This document shows, one piece after another, positions 22,213-31,740 of a DNA stretch of 31,920 bases. The DNA lies in contig LWCA01000332.1 in the NCBI GenBank assembly GCA_001642005.1, positions 1 to 31,920 on the forward strand. Direction: 5' to 3'. Origin of the DNA: Intoshia linei (lineage: Eukaryota > Orthonectida > Rhopaluridae). The notes below the pieces were generated by a model. It saw nothing but the letters and a program-made list of their open reading frames with translations. It was not told the DNA's origin and did not search any database. Numbering within the stretch: the stretch's first letter is position 1; each line of letters opens with the position of its first letter. A program made the position numbers and the translations under genes.

Positions 22213-22293
22213 TACATAATCTGCCGTACCGAAACCTTCATTTCGCGACAATTTGATGAAAATTTTATAAAATGGGGCCGCATTTTTCCAAAG
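22213..22293 (+). other. Possible 3' coding extension of the 9-exon gene
   Basis: After an AG at 22211-22212, an open frame encodes RTETFISRQFDENF and IKWGRIFPK and reaches a GTAAGC donor at 22294. If exon 9 were spliced at 22152 (GGT/GTATCA) instead of reading to its stop, a 61-bp phase-0 intron would fuse TIIYG to this segment. The result would resemble TVFGFP...LLQFAQYGNI of Nup35. No continuing exon was found downstream. Confidence 0.3.
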
Positions 22294-22343
22294 TAAGCAT
22301 TACAAAAATATATTGTTGAATATTATAATTATTTGTTGTGTAA

Positions 22344-22450
22344 AATTTAAAATATCAAGTTAAGAGCCTTGGAGAGGTGGCTAGGGGCCATATGACACTA
22401 ATCGTCGATTTCTGAAAATTTGCTTATCTTTTATTTTTCATCATAGATTA
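22344..22450 (+). repeat. Family C (SINE-like) copy
   Basis: AATATCAAGTTAAGAGCCTT, GGAGAGGTGGCTAGGGGCCA and ATATGACACTAATCG parallel the copies at 22966 and 28068. Here the segment corresponding to the B box is absent or decayed. Confidence 0.5.
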
Positions 22451-22689
22451 TATCATGGCAAATGTGCTTTCAAAACTAAATTTAATTTAATTGAAATAAT
22501 TATTAACTTTGCTAATTAATATTTTACAATTTTATTATCAGCAATCTGTAACAATAATACTTCCCTCTGCAGTAACGTGATCTACTTTCTATTTTAAGTA
22601 TTATAGATTGAACGCTTCGTCTAACAAATGTCGTTAGTTTTTATCATTTACATGTACATCATTGGTTCTTAAACTTAAAACTCTACGGA

Positions 22690-22870
22690 CCCATATTTTA
22701 CCCAAAAAACACCAATTTTTAATACAGCTTTTCATGATTAAAAACCCAAATTATCTTTTTTTAATACGTTAATAAATACTAAGATCAGTTCTAGAATTTT
22801 AAAAAACATAAATTCAACATTATTAATATTTTCGTAAGCCTCAAACTCAAAAACTTACATCTTCATGGTC
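22690..22870. repeat. Family A left-half fragment
   Basis: Carries AAACATAAATTCAACATTAT, TTCGTAAGCCTC and ACTTACATCTTCATGGTC, matching 2560-2640 and 11610-11690. It is preceded at 22661 by CATTGGTTCTTAAACT, which resembles a hAT terminus without a recognised partner. Confidence 0.45.
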
Positions 22871-22965
22871 AATCCCAATTTACTCATTTTTAAAAAAAAG
22901 TATTTCATAGAAAATAAATTATGGATAATTTTAAATTCTTGAATATCAACTAAATTAAGTGTTAA

Positions 22966-23100
22966 ATTTAAAATCTCAACTTAAGAGTCTTAGAAAAGTG
23001 GATAGGATTATATGGCATTATAATTCGTTTATAAAAATTTTTAATAAGCTGTTTTTCATTTTTGAAGTGGCGACGGGCTTGCTAGGTTCGATTCCGTAAA
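22966..23100 (+). repeat. Family C (SINE-like) copy with a strong B box
   Basis: The head AAAATCTCAACTTAAGAGTC and GAAAAGTGGATAGG is followed about 100 bp later by CTAGGTTCGATTCCGTAAAC. GGTTCGATTCC (23085-23095) matches the RNA polymerase III B box found in tRNA genes. The separation from an A-box-like GTGGATAGG is larger than in a tRNA, and no cloverleaf can be drawn. A tRNA-derived SINE is the simplest reading. Confidence 0.45.
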
Positions 23101-23219
23101 CTACAATCGAACTAAGTTAAATCGTTACATAGATTAAATTTAACGCACGTGAAAATTATTCATTAAATATTAATGTCTAATAATTAGACAGAATGTGTGT
23201 ATAATCTTAAATAATTATT

Positions 23220-23725
23220 AGCAATTTTTATCAAATTCTAGGGTTGTTTTTATTTTAAAAAAAAGGGTAATCTGGGTTTTTCACCGTGAAAATTACCTTT
23301 TTTGAGGTTACCATTTATGATAATGCTTATGAATTTAAAAACCATTCCAGAATTTATATTGTATAAAATTTTAAGACTTTCTTAATTTTTAATAAAAAGG
23401 GAATTTGTGGTAATAGCCGAAAATATAAGGTTTTTTAAATTACAAATTATCATAATATTGATGAATTTAAAAGTTTTTATTCGAATGTGTAATTTTTATA
23501 ATTCTAGGATAGTTTTAAATTTAAAAACAAAGAAAAATTGGGGTTTTTAACCTTGAAGGACTCCATTTCTGAAATTAAAATTTGCGATAAAACATCACTC
23601 TGGAAAAACTGCTATCAGAGTATCCAATTTGTAAAACTCGACTCCCCTTACTTTCTTAAATAATGTGGAACAAATAAATAAACAGACATACATTTTTAAC
23701 CATTTTACTTTATATAAGTAAGGAT
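23220..23725 (+). repeat. Family A right half
   Basis: Contains TTCTAGGGTTGTTTTTATT, a GGGTTTTTCACCGTGAAAA block repeated as GGGGTTTTTAACCTTGAAGG, ACATCACTCTGGAAAAACTG, AAATAAACAGACATACATTT and TTATATAAGTAAGGAT. Comparable with 9110-9486 and 27800-28055. Confidence 0.6.
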
Positions 23726-23786
23726 AATGTTATTTTAAAAATTTTCATAATATTCCCATATTTATAATTTAATGGATAAAATTTAC

Positions 23787-24055
23787 CGACAAATGGTCCT
23801 AGTAAATTATTGTTTTTATAAAAGTGATAAAAGGATACCAACACACTTTTAACACGTAATTTTCCTGATTATGATTTTTCATAATTAAAGATATAATATT
23901 TACGGTTAACGCATTTCCACATTTTGTATAACTATCAACAATAATATCTTAACCAGTAAGATTTAATATAGAATCTTTCGGGATATGCCCTGCATACATA
24001 CCCCTTCAAAAACATATTCACCTGGTGTTTTATACAATTCCATTTTATTTTCCAT
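23787..24055 (-). pseudogene. Relic of a second sulfotransferase (exon 1 only)
   Basis: Reading leftwards from ATG 24055: YKTPGEYVFEGV, then a frameshift, then MYAGHIPKDSILNL, an in-frame TAA, then DIIVDSYTKCGNAL and NIISLIMKN. After a deletion, another frame gives VLVSFYHFYKNNN and LLGPFVG. Each piece aligns with exon 1 of the intact gene at 13281-14866 (YEGVAYPGHVPKDSILNI, DIIVDTYPKCGTAL, VLVSFYNFYKQSK, HGPFTG). The stretch between KKNDRNEENY and NVKDV of the intact copy, including the catalytic His, is largely gone. The exon-1 donor (GTCG/GTAAAT) survives, so this came from a gene copy and not a processed transcript. Exons 2 and 3 are not found; the sequence beyond is a family A repeat. 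Confidence 0.85.
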
Positions 24056-24216
24056 TTAGCTGATTGAAGTTGTAATTAAATATGTAGAATTATAATCGAA
24101 AAAATAAATATACCAATATTCCAATTTCATAGCACTCTTCTCATGATGTGACAAACTGTTATGAGAGTAATGCATGAACATTTAAATTAAATATATAATA
24201 ACAGTAAATTATAAAT

Positions 24217-24962
24217 TTATTTCCTCATAGTTGATAAATGAGGTGCATTTTTAGGAATTCCAAACCATTTTGGGTGGTCAGGGTCATCTAATAATGTGCT
24301 TTCTGGTTGACTTTCAATGTCATGTGGCCACATGGACGGTTTATTTTCTGGATCATATAAATCCGGAAAGTATGCAACAAGCATTTCCATAGTTACTTCC
24401 TCGAAATTTGGAAGTGAATTAATAGCTTTACCCTAGAAAAATGAAAATAAAAATATGTGATTTCATACCAGTTCAGTCAAATCATTCAATGCAGAATTAG
24501 CTTTTTTTTCGAAATCATCTACCTTGATAGTCTAAAAAATATATATTTATATGGTTTACATATAAAAATATATCATGGAAACCTCTTGTTGTAATATTTT
24601 TTCAAATTTGGCAATGCTATTTTCCTTGTCTACTGGATATTGAATATTTAACGATTTGTACTATAGTAAAAGTTAAAAACCAAATAAATATATTCAACGT
24701 TACATCTTTCTCCAATTTTTCTACAAATGGAGTCATATTAGATGGTAATTTAGACCGATAAGTAGCAAAATCTATTTTTGGTAAATTTTCAGGTAATTTA
24801 TAAACCCTAGATATTATTTCAAAATTTAAATAAAAGATACCTAAGGAAATATTTATCGCATAATGATTTAAAACTTTTAAAATCAACAATATCCGATTTG
24901 CCAACAGATTTCGCAAATTTGAACCAATCTATAGATTTTCCAATTTTACTTACTTTTGACAT
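24217..24962 (-). CDS. ATPsynD: Mitochondrial ATP synthase subunit d
   Basis: Five exons, high to low: 24962-24841, 24806-24704, 24660-24583, 24531-24469, 24432-24217 (TAA), giving 193 residues, slightly longer than usual (about 160-180). Subunit d is part of the peripheral stalk linking F1 and Fo in the inner mitochondrial membrane. Landmarks in order: SIDWFKFAKSVGKSD, FKSLCDKYFLRVYKLPENLP, IDFATYRSKLP, VEKLEKDYKSLNIQYP, FEEVTMEMLVAYFPDLYDP, then a C-terminal region with KPSMWPHD and DHPKWFGIPKN, typical of animal subunit d. Start chosen at MSKVSKIGKSIDW, since the family begins only a few residues before the IDW motif; an in-frame Met further up exists. All four introns are short (34, 43, 51, 36 bp). 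The gene is divergent from the SUCO-like gene, sharing a 578-bp spacer. Confidence 0.93.
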
Positions 24963-25540
24963 TACTGATAAAAGCTTAACTTTATTTTTATATCTTAAAT
25001 TGCACAGCACTTTTTTGGTTTAAATTTGATTTCAAAGTTTAAAATACATTTATAATTATGTTACGGAGATGTAATAGTATATTAGATCATTTCAATGTAC
25101 AATATTTATGGGCTGGGTAAATTTTTATAAAGGTGTAAATAATACATGTTTGTGAACATGCATTATTTTCTCACGTTTGTTAATTTATATCTTAATTTTT
25201 ATTTACATTTATTGAAAAAAATATATCTGGAAACTTCCATTTTCGTCTGATTTAGCTACTGTTGTAGGCATTGCAAAACATAATCTGGAGTGATATAAAT
25301 TGATTTCAACTAAAAATATATTAATTATGAATTCTATCTGGTTTATTGAATTTTATCTAGAATATTCTACTGGAAGACAAATCAAATTTGAATGAATCAT
25401 GAATTAATTGTTTATTTTTTTGAAATATTTATACGTTTACATAGTTACGAGTAAATAAACAAGTTCCAATCAATAAAATTTCTTGAGAACTGAATGATAC
25501 TCAATAAAGTAAAAATGATTATAGGTATTATATTATCAAA
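24963..25540. promoter_or_regulatory. Shared divergent promoter region
   Basis: This 578-bp spacer lies head to head between ATP synthase subunit d and the SUCO-like gene, so both promoters should be here. No open frame, repeat or clear TATA/Inr combination can be singled out; the sequence is AT-rich throughout. The promoter role is inferred from gene layout only. Confidence 0.4.
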
Positions 25541-28500
25541 ATGAGATATATCTACTTAACATTGGTGGTAATATCTTGTATTTCTATAATTTGGTCTGTA
25601 GAAATTAACTCAGATGAGAATTCAGACATAGTTGATAATACAGAAACACTAGAGCATATACCCGAAAAATTTGCAAATGAAAATACTGAATCTAATAATA
25701 CGAGCACTGAAACAAACGATACAGCACCAAAAGAGGACGTTGATGGTGGATTTGTATCTTTTGAAGATTGGAAAAATGAAATGAAAAAGAAAATACCTAA
25801 CAATGAGTCAAAAAAGAATGCAAATGTCAATAACGAGGTTCCATTAGACAAAGAAAATTATGACAATTTCTACATGAACACTAACCAAGCAAACATTAGA
25901 TGTGGTGCTAAAATTGTTGAAACAAACCCCCAAGCCAAACAACCGGGTTATGTTTTAAATGAAAATATTGATCAGTACCTTCTTAATTCATGTTCCGCCG
26001 AAAAATTTATGATTGTGCAACTTTGTGAACCCATAAAAATTGCTCAAGTAGCCGTAGGAAATTTGGAATTTTTTTCGTCGTCTCCAAAAGAAGCAGAATT
26101 GGAAGGTTCAGACCGATTCCCGGCAAAATCATGGATAAATTTAGGAAAAATATACATTGAAGACATTCGACAGGTTCAATATTTCACTTTACCGAAAATA
26201 GGAATATACATCAAATTTTTAAAAATTAAATTACTGACTCATCATGGAAATCAACACTATTGTCCCATTTCAATTATCAGAGCCTACGGTTTAACTATAA
26301 CTGATGATGATGATTACACGTACAGTCATATTCCTATACAAGAACCGATTAAACAACCGGAAAAAACTGTAGACACGATACCTACTGAAACTGAAACAAA
26401 TGTAAAACCATACAATTTTAATTTACACAGAAATAGTACTCTTCATGACACGTGTTTTTCAACCCAATTGCGTAAATGTGCTCCGATTATATGTTTATAT
26501 TTAAATGTTTTTAAGGGACGAAAAATAGTACACATTAAAAAAGATACTCCAGTTATTAAAATGGACGGTAGTACTAAAGAATTTGTACCCTTAAATGCGA
26601 AAACTGACACATATGAAATTCCAAACGGACATCAAGATCCTTTAGAATCTAATGAATTTAAAGATAACTTAAAAATTGATCCCGTCAAGTTGCATTTAGA
26701 TAAAAATGAAACAGTTATAAAGATTATCGATAAAAAGAAGGAAGAAAATACGACTGAAAACATTATTGAGAGTGACAAACTTGCTACTAAAAAATATGAT
26801 GAATCTCTCTATGATGATCCCAATGGTGAATTTTTTAATAACATAGGTGGCTCTAAAATTCACTCTTCTATTGCTCGTTTAAAAAACCAAGTCAGAGACT
26901 TGGAAGTTAACACTAATTTGAGTGGCACTTATTTGGAAAAACTATCGCAAAATTATAAAAAAACAATGGAATCTGTCAATAAAACAAGTCACATGTTAAT
27001 ATCTGATAATAAAAGGTTAAACGTACAAATCCAAGAAAATACAAATAGCAATATTTTTCTTAGAGAATATGTTAGTGCTATGAGTGGCTCCTTACGAATC
27101 AGTGCCTGTTCTGAAAATGAAAAGTTACTCAAGGACATTTATCAAGAACAAGTATTTCATTTTTTATTTACATATTATTTGTTTAGCAATTAGTTTTTAT
27201 TTAATTTCAAAATTTGAGTACTGAGTGGATTAAAATGTTTTTGTATATCGATAATATTTTATTTTTAAATTCAATTTTGATTAAACTGGAGATTTATGAC
27301 TCAGATTATTGTTCTAGAACAGATTTCACAATGTGTGTCGTGGTGGCATATATATAATAATGATAAAAACAAAGAACCAAATTTTTCAGGGGTCTGAAAT
27401 ATTTTATGAAAAATTTTATGGTTACTATCCATTAAAAACTCAATTTATGAATCGTTTATAACAGTTTATAATTTTTTAAAAATTTCTAAACTAGAAATTT
27501 GTGATTATTTACGAGCAATTTTTATGGATCATTTAACTTTAAAAAATTAATTCAGAAATTATTTTCCTATGCAAGATCAACTAATAATTGGATTAGAAAT
27601 CACTTGTTTAAATATTGAAGATGTTAAAAATTATCTATACCCTGCAGGATATTTTTGTAGGTTTATCTTGCGAAAATTTATTTAAGATTTACTATTGATA
27701 AAAATATTTAATATGGTAAAATTTGTGACCTGTCAAATTTAAAGTTTAATAACCACTGTTCTATACAATTCCGAGGCTTATTTCATTAGCTATTTTATTT
27801 ATTATCCAAAAAGGTTTGCTTTGACCGTGAAGGCATAAGTTTTATCATTATGTTTATAATTTTAAAATCTGTATCTATATTTTTTAAATTTACTAGTACT
27901 CATTTGATTTTTAAAATTAAATTTGTGATAAAAGATTTAATTGACGAAAAATTAGTAGTAGAAAGTGGTATTTTTAAATCTCTACTTTTCTCACTTTTTT
28001 TTCTAAATAAACTGGAACGAACAAATAAGAGCAAAATTAAACATACATAACTATTTTGCTTGTTAAATTAAAAATACCAAGTTAAGAGCCTTGGAGAAGT
28101 GTATATGATACTATTATGCGTTTTCGAAATTTCATTTTCTGGTGGCCTCGAGGTTGTTAGGTTTGGTTCTGATGACCCACGGGTCACTATATATTGTATC
28201 ATTATGATTAACTAATTATTTATTTTTAGATAATTTACATGGCAATGGTAACTTGCCTAGTATTTGTGGTCTTAATTTTTGGAATGTTTTTACGTATTTA
28301 CTACTCAAAGTTTAAAAGTTGTGAAAAGATAATTTCTAAATTTGGTAATGATCTCAAAATGTTGAAAAAGGAGTTAATTGAAGTGAAAGAAAAACAAACT
28401 ACCACTGATTTCAAATGCCGAAATACAGACATTTACACAAATAATGTGGAATGTAGCGATTCCATTACTGTTTCGCATATACCTCTAAATTTAAAAAATT

Positions 28501-28853
28501 GCCATCAAGATAGTGTCACATTAAGTAATTATAATGATTACCCGGAATACGGATATGATGAAATTGATGTAAAAGACTCGTTTAATGGTATTCATAGTTT
28601 AATTTAATAATTGATCATTAACTAAGTTACAAAATTAGATGAACAAATGGAAAATATAGACGATGCAAACGAAGCTACTCACACACAACTATCAGAATTG
28701 ACACGTACACATATTCCTCATTCTCCTTATAATTGTAACATTCAAGAAAACATTAATTATGCCAATAATGGTCATACAAAATGTCGACACATTTCAGATT
28801 CCAACGATTCAAATTCTTTGGGTAAACAATCTTTACTTGAAAAAAAAATATAA
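25541..28853 (+). CDS. SUN domain-containing ossification factor (SUCO/Opt/Slp1-like)
   Basis: Three exons: 25541-27151, 28230-28587, 28627-28853 (TAA), giving 731 residues. Residues 1-20 form a signal peptide (YIYLTLVVISCISIIW). An acidic, Ser/Thr-rich linker follows, with GGFVSFEDWKNEMKKK near 69-84, a motif typical of this subgroup. The SUN domain spans about 106-252: RCGAKIVETNPQAK, VLNENIDQYLLN, LCEPIKIAQVAVGNLEFFSS, GSDRFPAKSWINLG, HHGNQHYCPISIIRAYG. A Cys-containing segment (HDTCFSTQLRKCAP) and a coiled coil near 435-535 come next. Exon 2 opens with a transmembrane helix (VTCLVFVVLIFGMFL). Family members are ER/nuclear-envelope membrane proteins with roles in protein folding and collagen maturation. 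The last intron is 39 bp and was placed by phase: without splicing, exon 2 stops at 28607. The first intron (1078 bp) holds coding-like segments and family A and C repeats. Poly(A) signal AATAAA at 28885. Confidence 0.88.
27390..27548 (+). other. Coding-like exon pair nested in the SUCO intron
   Basis: After a TTTTTCAG acceptor, 27390-27453 is open (GSEIFYEKFYGYYPLKTQF, then MN) and reaches a GTTTAT donor. A 41-bp intron ending CTAG leads in phase to 27495-27548 (ICDYLRAIFMDHLTLKN, stop TAA). The 41-bp intron fits this genome's short class. Phase 0 at 27390 matches the SUCO exon 1 donor, so an alternative C-terminus lacking the membrane span is formally possible. A further open stretch (IIGLEITCLNIEDVKNYLY) follows to about 27660. 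I do not recognise the family; a decayed gene fragment is the main alternative. Confidence 0.3.
27800..28055 (+). repeat. Family A right-half fragment
   Basis: TTGACCGTGAAGGCATAAG, TTATCATTATGTTTATAATT and AAACTGGAACGAACAAATA parallel 23260-23700. In SUCO intron 1. Confidence 0.5.
28068..28195 (+). repeat. Family C (SINE-like) copy
   Basis: AAAATACCAAGTTAAGAGCC and TTGGAGAAGTG match the heads at 22344 and 22966. The B-box counterpart is decayed (TTAGGTTTGGTTCTGATG), followed by a GACCCACGGGTCA inverted repeat. It ends about 35 bp before SUCO exon 2. Confidence 0.5.
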
Positions 28854-28908
28854 ATTTATAAATCCACCTTTGTACATACTTACTAATAAAATTTAATTTA
28901 CATAAAAA
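28854..28908. terminator. Compact convergent 3' end region
   Basis: Only 55 bp separate the SUCO and 6-phosphogluconate dehydrogenase stop codons. AATAAA on the plus strand (28885-28890) serves SUCO. TTTAAT at 28892-28897 is ATTAAA on the minus strand and could serve the dehydrogenase. The two 3' UTRs probably overlap. Confidence 0.5.
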
Positions 28909-31081
28909 TTATTGATCGTATCCAGTCCAGTTGGTATGAACAAAATTTCCCGGATTTGATAAAAGTTCATATGTATGCGATCCGAAATAGTCGCGTTGTG
29001 CCTAATTTTTAAATCTTATATTAGATTTGTATTATTACCTGGGTTAAATTAGCTGGAACCCATTTCGATCGGTATCCATCGTAAAACGAAAGAGCTGAGC
29101 TCAAACAAGGAATGGGGATTCCGAATTGTGTTGCAATTACGACTGTTTTCCTCCATCCTTCCTAGTTTTTTTTTTATTAAAGTTGATATTAAATATAATT
29201 ATATCAGGCTGTTCCAAACATGGCCAGTGAGGACCAAAAAATAAATTTTACAACTTTCGCGGGTCCCAACGTTAAAAAATATAGTTCAAAGGCAAGTCGA
29301 AAAAGAAAAAATTTAATAGAAAACTACTACGAGTAACATGATATGAATATTACGCCAATTAAGAATATTATTAATATTTTATAAAGTTATAATAGTACAA
29401 AAGGTCCCAAAATTTAAAATTTTATCGTAAAGTACAAAAAGTAAAAAATTGAGAATAATTAGTACATTATTGTATATTATTAATTATTTCTAAAAAATTG
29501 AAATTATTGCTGGTAATATGGTATTTCTGTAAATCAATCTTTTTCAAAATATATATTACTAAACAATTTCGCGGGCCACGCTTTGGACCACCCTGAATTA
29601 GATATATTAAATGGGAGGTTTTATGAAAATAAACACGTTTATTTCTTTCTAAATATTATCACGGCGCCATATAAAATATGCCAATAACTAGATAAAACCG
29701 ATTGATTACAAATCCGTATACCCGTAAAAATAAATGTGAAATAAACAGACACCTACCAAACCCTGGAATTTTGACTAGGTTGGTAGTTTTAGTTCACAAA
29801 AGGTGGTTCTTTGTATTAATTTTAAATAATTCACATTTTAATTTTTTTATATAATAATTTACTAGACAACTCTAAAATTTCTACATACATTGTATTACCT
29901 GAGCATTGACAATAGCAGTCTTGAAAAAATCGTCAAATAATAAATTCTGTAATTTTGGTTTATTGTCAAATGCATTTTTAATATTTCCCAGGAATGTACT
30001 AATTTTGTAAATTGATATATGAATATATCTAACAATACCTTCTAATAATACAACCTCCACGCCACATTGATGCAATTGCACCCATGTTTAAATCCCATTT
30101 ATAGTTATCTGAAGCAGCTCGCATTGTCATGAAACCTTGAGTATAAGATATGATTTTAGCAGCATATAGTGCCTGTCTGGTGCATTCTATTAATTCTTTA
30201 ACATCACCAGTGAATTTTTTGGTTGGAGGTCCAACCAATATTGCACTGGCTTTCACTCTTTCATTTTTTAAAGATGACAAACATCTTGCAAAAACAGATT
30301 CAACTAAATGGAATGCAATTATTTTTAAAAATCTGTACCTATGAGCGTTAAAGGTACTCCGTCATTTAATGCATCGATTCCACTCCATTTTCCTGTACCC
30401 TTTTGTCCTGCGGCGTCCCTTATTTTATCGATCAAGTGTTTTCCATCAGGGTCTCGAAATTTAAAAATGTTTGCTGTAATTTCGATTAAATATGAATCCA
30501 GCTCGGATTTATTCCATTCTTCAAATGTCTAACACATTTTGAAAAATATTTAATATTTCTTACTTTTGAAAGTTCATCGTTACTTAAACCAGCCACGTCT
30601 TTTAGAATTGCATACACTTCAGCTATTACTTGCATATCTCCATACTCAATACCGTTATGCACCATTTTAACGTAGTGTCCAGATCCACCACCACCGACCT
30701 AGTTTAAACGTAAAAAAAAATACATGAGCCAGATGTGACATAATTAAAATATAATTACAAAGTCACAGCACGGTACATTGTCCACTTTCGCACTGATACA
30801 TTGGAATAATGGTTTGATGTGATCCCTAAGTTTAATTCAATTATGCAAAAATAATAATTACCATGCATCTGATGATCCCCCCGGCATCATAGACGGACCG
30901 TAGCGTGCTCCGATTTCTCCACCACTAATTCCGCACCCAATGAAATATAAACCTAGTCCCATCAATTCGGAATATCTCCTCTAGTCTAGAATAAATAATT
31001 CTTACAAATATATACCATTGTATCATTGTAATTAGAATTTCCTCCGTCGATGATAATGTCGCCTTTATTCAACAGTGGAAT
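28909..31081 (-). CDS. Pgd: 6-phosphogluconate dehydrogenase, decarboxylating (5' end not in view)
   Basis: Nine exons, high to low: 31081-31016, 30980-30862, 30825-30759, 30698-30564, 30528-30339, 30303-30039, 29998-29899, 29161-29039, 29001-28909 (TAA), giving 385 residues; phases agree throughout. The enzyme is a cytosolic NADP-dependent dimer producing ribulose 5-phosphate and NADPH in the pentose phosphate pathway. Landmarks: [16 protein letters not shown]; substrate loop [19 protein letters not shown]; catalytic [17 protein letters not shown] (Lys, His, Asn retained); [49 protein letters not shown]; and [11 protein letters not shown], carrying the Arg and His that reach the partner subunit. 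The C-terminus is short, ending [19 protein letters not shown] has Val where the family has Gly, depending on the 35-bp intron junction. The N-terminal ~95 residues (NADP-binding GxAxxG) are absent from view. Short introns are 35-60 bp; one of 737 bp holds a hAT MITE. Confidence 0.95.
29205..29595. mobile_element. hAT MITE in a Pgd intron
   Basis: The left end CAGGCTGTTCCAAACATGGC and the right end GGCCACGCTTTGGACCACCC then TG are imperfect inverted copies of about 21 bp. Flanks AATTATAT (29197-29204) and AATTAGAT (29596-29603) match at 7 of 8 positions. 391 bp, non-coding; inner subterminal GCGGGTCCC/GCGGGCC words also mirror each other. Confidence 0.8.
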
Positions 31082-31135
31082 CTAATTAGAATAAGAAATT
31101 CAAATAATCCTTTAATAATGATTATAATAATTTAA

Positions 31136-31420
31136 GGGTGTCTACTTAAATCAAACCATTTTTACTAAAAATCAATTTACCAACACTAACAGGAAAAATT
31201 GCAGTTTTACCAACCCTAAAGGAAAATTCTAGTTTTAACAACCTTTAATTGAAAAATCTAGTTTTACTAACCCTAAAAGGAAAAATTCCAGTTTTACCAA
31301 CCTTTAAGGGAAAAATCCAGTTTTACCAACCCTAAAAAAAAAATTCCCGTTTTACCAACCCTAAAAGGAAAATTCTAGTTTTACCAACCTTGAAGGGAAA
31401 AATCCAGTTTTACAAAATTG
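31136..31420 (+). repeat. Family D minisatellite array, longest copy
   Basis: After the start GGGTGTCTACTTAAATC come about eight tandem units of roughly 31 bp, consensus like AGTTTTACCAACCCTAAAAG followed by GAAAAATCC. Units vary at a few positions, notably CCCTAAAAGG against CCTTTAAGGG. Confidence 0.85.
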
Positions 31421-31574
31421 CAGAGTATCCCATAACTCAATATCACAAACAAAACAAATGAAGTTCTTAAATAGAAACATTATCGATAAACAAGTTATAA
31501 ACGCTTTAACTTAAACTGATAATGAAACAAAAAACTTTTTAAAACAACATAAAATTTTCGTATCAAAATGGATA

Positions 31575-31740
31575 GTATTTATCACGTCAGTATTTTAATC
31601 CGTAAAGTTTCAGTATTTTAGATGGTTTGTCAGTAGAAATATTAAATTTTCAGTTTATATAATGGATTGTCAGTGTTTTAGGTGCCAGTTGACAAGGTGT
31701 CAGTATAAATAATGGATTTTCAGTATTTAAATTAAATGTT
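31575..31740 (+). repeat. Degenerate short repeat
   Basis: Irregular units built on TCAGTATTTTA, ATGGATTTTCAGT and TTGTCAGT, with spacing of roughly 30-38 bp. No function is evident. Confidence 0.5.

Noticed and set aside
23080-23100. tRNA gene around the B box GGTTCGATTCC
   Set aside because: No acceptor stem or anticodon arm can be paired; the A-box-like word is too far upstream. SINE-like repeat preferred.
24819-25010. Starting ATP synthase subunit d at an upstream Met (near 25010)
   Set aside because: It adds a basic stretch not seen in the family; the Met at 24962 sits at the expected distance from the IDW motif.
25552-25851. 99-codon open frame antisense to SUCO exon 1
   Set aside because: Mirror of the SUCO coding strand; Ser/Phe-rich shadow.
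30150-30532. Plus-strand open frames over the Pgd exons
   Set aside because: Shadows of strongly conserved minus-strand Pgd coding sequence.
31136-31420. CRISPR array
   Set aside because: Units are contiguous without unique spacers, in a eukaryotic intron-rich context; it is a minisatellite.
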